From DASUFH01 sp036274645 (GTDB lineage: Bacteria > Acidobacteriota > Terriglobia > 20CM-2-55-15), in NCBI GenBank assembly GCA_036274645.1, contig DASUFH010000025.1, positions 1 to 6,893 of the forward strand: a DNA stretch of 6,893 nucleotides, in the 5' to 3' direction. The translations under genes and the position numbers were made by a program. How positions within the stretch are numbered: the stretch's first letter is position 1; every line of letters begins with the position of its first letter. The notes beneath the pieces are model-generated. The model had not been told where the DNA came from and did no database searches. It worked only from the letters and a program-made list of their open reading frames with translations. This document shows positions 5,593 through 6,893 of this stretch, one piece after another.

Positions 5593-5616
5593 GCGGTCAT
5601 AGACCGCCGCCCTACA
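5593..5616. repeat. REP-like palindrome, copy 4 (diverged, inverted)
   Basis: GCGGTC (5593-5598), ATA, GACCGC (5602-5607), then CGCCCTACA. Read on the minus strand it gives TGTAGGGCGGCGGTC..., the same order as the other copies but with two extra bases and a broken outer stem. It ends 27 bases from the stop of the MetF-like gene. Confidence 0.75.
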
Positions 5617-5643
5617 AAGGCGCGGTCTCCCCGAGCCATTCGA

Positions 5644-6432
5644 CTAACTACGGAACTTCTGAACCTTCTCCAGTAATTCCATATCGCCGGCCACGTCTCC
5701 GAGGCAGGTCGGAATGATTCCGGTGACAACCCCTTCCAGATCGGCGACAAACTTTTCCGCCGTCTCCATCGTGGCGCTGGCGGGCCATCCGATTCTTTCC
5801 AGAGTCTTCTGGTTTTTCGGCGTGCCGACGACAAAGTAGGGATAGATCGGTTTGCCGAGCCGCTTGCACTCTTCGGCGATCTGTTTCAGCTTCGGCAGCG
5901 TGGCTTCTTCGAGTCTCAGAAAGAAGGCGAAATCCCATTCATTCTGGATGCGCTGGATGGCGGCCTCCGCGGGCACGCGCGCAGTCAGCAGGCAACCCAG
6001 CTTCACCTTGCTGATCTTTACTTTGGTTCGAAGGTAATTCCGGACTTCTTCGGCCGGTCCGGTCGACCGGCGGTACGCCAGGATCTCGTCCGGATCCGAT
6101 ATGGTCTGACAGGCGCCATCTTCCCGCGTCCGGATCAGGCTTCCGTACTTCGGGGGATCGCCCGGGTCCGGAAGCATGCCATCCACACCCATGGCTTCGG
6201 CGGCGAGGGCGGCCGCGCCGACTTCCACCGGTCCCTTGTAATTGGTGATCAACATCGGAATGGCAATCTTGTCCGGATAGATCTGTTTCAGCACGCAGGC
6301 GACCGCCGCGCCGCCCGGCGCAGGAGCGCCCCCGGCGCTATCGGTGATATTCCATCCGTCGACGTAATCTTTGACCCTGGCGGCAGCGTTGACAAAGTCC
6401 AGTCTGGGGATGAATTCATACAGCAACTTCAT
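5644..6432 (-). CDS. methylenetetrahydrofolate reductase (MetF)-like TIM-barrel protein
   Basis: A 262-residue cytoplasmic protein with the layout of the MetF/MTHFR flavoprotein family, which reduces methylene-tetrahydrofolate to methyl-tetrahydrofolate. LLYEFIPR (3-10) matches the first strand of E. coli MetF, with E6 at the position of the catalytic Glu28. WNITDSAGG (27-35) fits the vtDnp-G strand. GVDGMLPDPGDPPKYG (82-97) fits the MetF LRGDLPPGSG segment, with D92 at the place of Asp120. Later parts are less recognisable: LGCLLTARVP (145-154), WDFAFFLRLEE (166-176), IGWPASAT (214-221). It is shorter than the usual 290-300 residues. It may be a divergent homologue acting on another C1 carrier or a methyl-transfer intermediate. 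I chose the ATG at 6432 because GAGGA lies nine bases upstream and the family begins close to this strand; the ATG at 6477 adds 15 unlikely residues. Neighbours give no folate context. Confidence 0.7.
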   Translation of the reverse strand: MKLLYEFIPRLDFVNAAARVKDYVDGWNITDSAGGAPAPGGAAVACVLKQIYPDKIAIPMLITNYKGPVEVGAAALAAEAMGVDGMLPDPGDPPKYGSLIRTREDGACQTISDPDEILAYRRSTGPAEEVRNYLRTKVKISKVKLGCLLTARVPAEAAIQRIQNEWDFAFFLRLEEATLPKLKQIAEECKRLGKPIYPYFVVGTPKNQKTLERIGWPASATMETAEKFVADLEGVVTGIIPTCLGDVAGDMELLEKVQKFRS

Positions 6433-6690
6433 TTCGTCATTCCTCTTATTAAGCTCTTGATGGAAACATCGACGCAAACGCGGGAAGGAATCGGCTTACA
6501 GGAAATTCAGCGAACGCCGGGGGCTTCACCGGGTCGTGTGGAAGAGATTGCGCCGTTCGACACAATCCTCGTTAGCTGTGTTTCGCCCTTCCCATTTTTT
6601 GTTCGCGCCACCCTGCCGGGACATACCGCCGCCGACAACCGAACGAAGATAAACGAAACCCACCCGCCGGACAAGGCAGGATTGTGGTGG
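6433..6690. other. intergenic stretch with no supported gene
   Basis: The stretch lies between the start of the MetF-like gene and the presumed insertion-sequence end. Short open frames exist on both strands but have no ribosome site, recognisable motif or family resemblance. It must hold the promoter of the MetF-like gene on the minus strand; I could not find convincing -35/-10 boxes. AGAGGA (minus strand, 6446-6441) is that gene's ribosome-binding site. CCGGACA (6667-6673) is the inverse of the TGTCCGG found twice in the insertion-sequence end. Confidence 0.6.
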
Positions 6691-6695
6691 TGTCG

Positions 6696-6740
6696 GTAGC
6701 AAATGATCTGTCCGGCGCCTGTAGCAAATGAAATGTCCGG
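6696..6740 (+). repeat. two direct repeats GTAGCAAATG(A/T)..TGTCCGG, probable transposase-binding sites
   Basis: The 20-base units at 6696-6715 and 6721-6740 match at 18 positions and are 25 bases apart start to start, about two and a half helical turns. Repeats of this kind next to an insertion-sequence tip usually bind the transposase. That role is inferred. Confidence 0.75.
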
Positions 6741-6792
6741 TCTGAAGGGGCGGGGCGGAGGGTACGGTCGTATCCACAGAGGTTAGGAGTGG

Positions 6793-6893
6793 ATGGAGTT
6801 GTATCCAGCCCGAGCTTTGGAGCGGGCGATGAAGATTCGGGAAGTGATTGCGCGGGCGATGAGCGGAAAGATCACGTGGATGGAGGCGGCGGA
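6793..6893 (+). CDS. transposase, ISNCY-like, N-terminal fragment (truncated by window edge)
   Basis: Only 33 complete codons are visible. LERAMKIREVIARAMSGKITW (residues 9-29) followed by MEAA matches, from memory, the N-terminal helix-turn-helix of ISNCY-type DDE transposases, where the family text is close to AMKVQEVILRAMAGKITWWQAAEI. The catalytic integrase core lies beyond the window. AGGAG (6785-6789) is only three bases before the ATG, and AGAGG (6778-6782) is ten before. The in-frame ATG at 6829 is a second possible start. Whether the element is intact cannot be judged. Confidence 0.72.
   Translation, partial: MELYPARALERAMKIREVIARAMSGKITWMEAA

Larger units (their letters stand above)
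5421..5616. mobile_element. putative composite REPIN/MITE-like element bounded by inverted palindromes
   Basis: The 196-base stretch begins TGTAGGG and ends CCCTACA, because copies 3 and 4 of the palindrome face each other. A further, unrelated hairpin lies inside. Nothing in it looks coding. I see no target-site duplication at the borders. REPINs mobilised by RAYT transposases share this two-inverted-REP design, but are usually shorter. The whole 251-base gap between the two convergent genes is otherwise empty. Confidence 0.45.
6691..6893. mobile_element. left end of an ISNCY-like insertion sequence (partial)
   Basis: The stretch joins two subterminal direct repeats to the start of a transposase frame running off the window. 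The tip is probably near TGTCGG at 6691, but the exact border and any target duplication cannot be fixed without the other end. The family call rests on the 33 visible transposase residues. Confidence 0.65.

Noticed and set aside
2839..5616. CRISPR array from the repeated palindromes
   Set aside because: The copies are hundreds of bases apart with genes between them, and no unit-length spacers or cas genes are present.
5433..5834. Minus-strand open frame overlapping the end of the MetF-like gene
   Set aside because: It is an off-frame of the MetF-like gene continuing through the repeats; composition is Arg/Ser/Trp-rich with no family match.
6526..6777. Minus-strand open frame (83 codons) running into the insertion-sequence end
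   Set aside because: It crosses the presumed insertion border and has no ribosome site or recognisable motif.

Overview
The window is GC-rich and carries genes on both strands. Several genes have clean Shine-Dalgarno sequences, which points to a bacterium. The mix of secreted SUMF1-like, NTF2-like and endostatin-like proteins, together with short GC-rich palindromes at gene borders, suggests an environmental, soil-type lineage. Acidobacteriota is my best guess, but no marker gene here proves it.

Layout from left to right. (1) The minus strand from 696 to the left edge holds the first 232 codons of an AMP-forming acyl-CoA synthetase that resembles oxalyl-CoA synthetase (AAE3/Pcs60 type). (2) A 237-base divergent intergenic region contains an 87-base near-perfect hairpin (791-877). 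(3) Two plus-strand genes follow, 92 bases apart. One is a secreted two-domain NTF2-like protein with a long Ala/Gly/Pro/Arg insert (934-2088). The other is a small secreted DUF1554/endostatin-like protein (2181-2831). (4) A minus-strand secreted SUMF1/formylglycine-generating-enzyme-like protein that lacks the catalytic cysteines lies at 2931-3692. (5) A plus-strand secreted zinc metallopeptidase with an M64-like HELGH...DEY signature starts at 3863, not at the first ATG of its open frame. (6) A minus-strand MetF-like TIM-barrel protein lies at 5644-6432. (7) The right edge holds one end of an insertion sequence: two subterminal direct repeats and the first 33 codons of an ISNCY-like transposase.

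Four consecutive genes (934-5392) encode predicted exported proteins: an NTF2-like protein, an endostatin/lectin-fold protein, a SUMF1 C-type-lectin-fold protein and a metallopeptidase. They are not one operon, because transcription switches strand twice. The two cytoplasmic enzymes on either side (CoA ligase, MetF-like) have no visible functional link to them.

The strongest non-coding signal is a family of palindromes with core GGGCGGTC-TAT-GACCGCCC. Three copies share an identical 24 bases (2839-2862, 3711-3734, 5421-5444). A fourth, diverged copy is inverted (5593-5616). One copy lies at each of three successive gene junctions, and the last two face each other like the ends of a composite element. 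I did not find a clearly new defence or biosynthetic system. The repeats, the hairpin element and the set of exported proteins of unknown role are what deserve attention.
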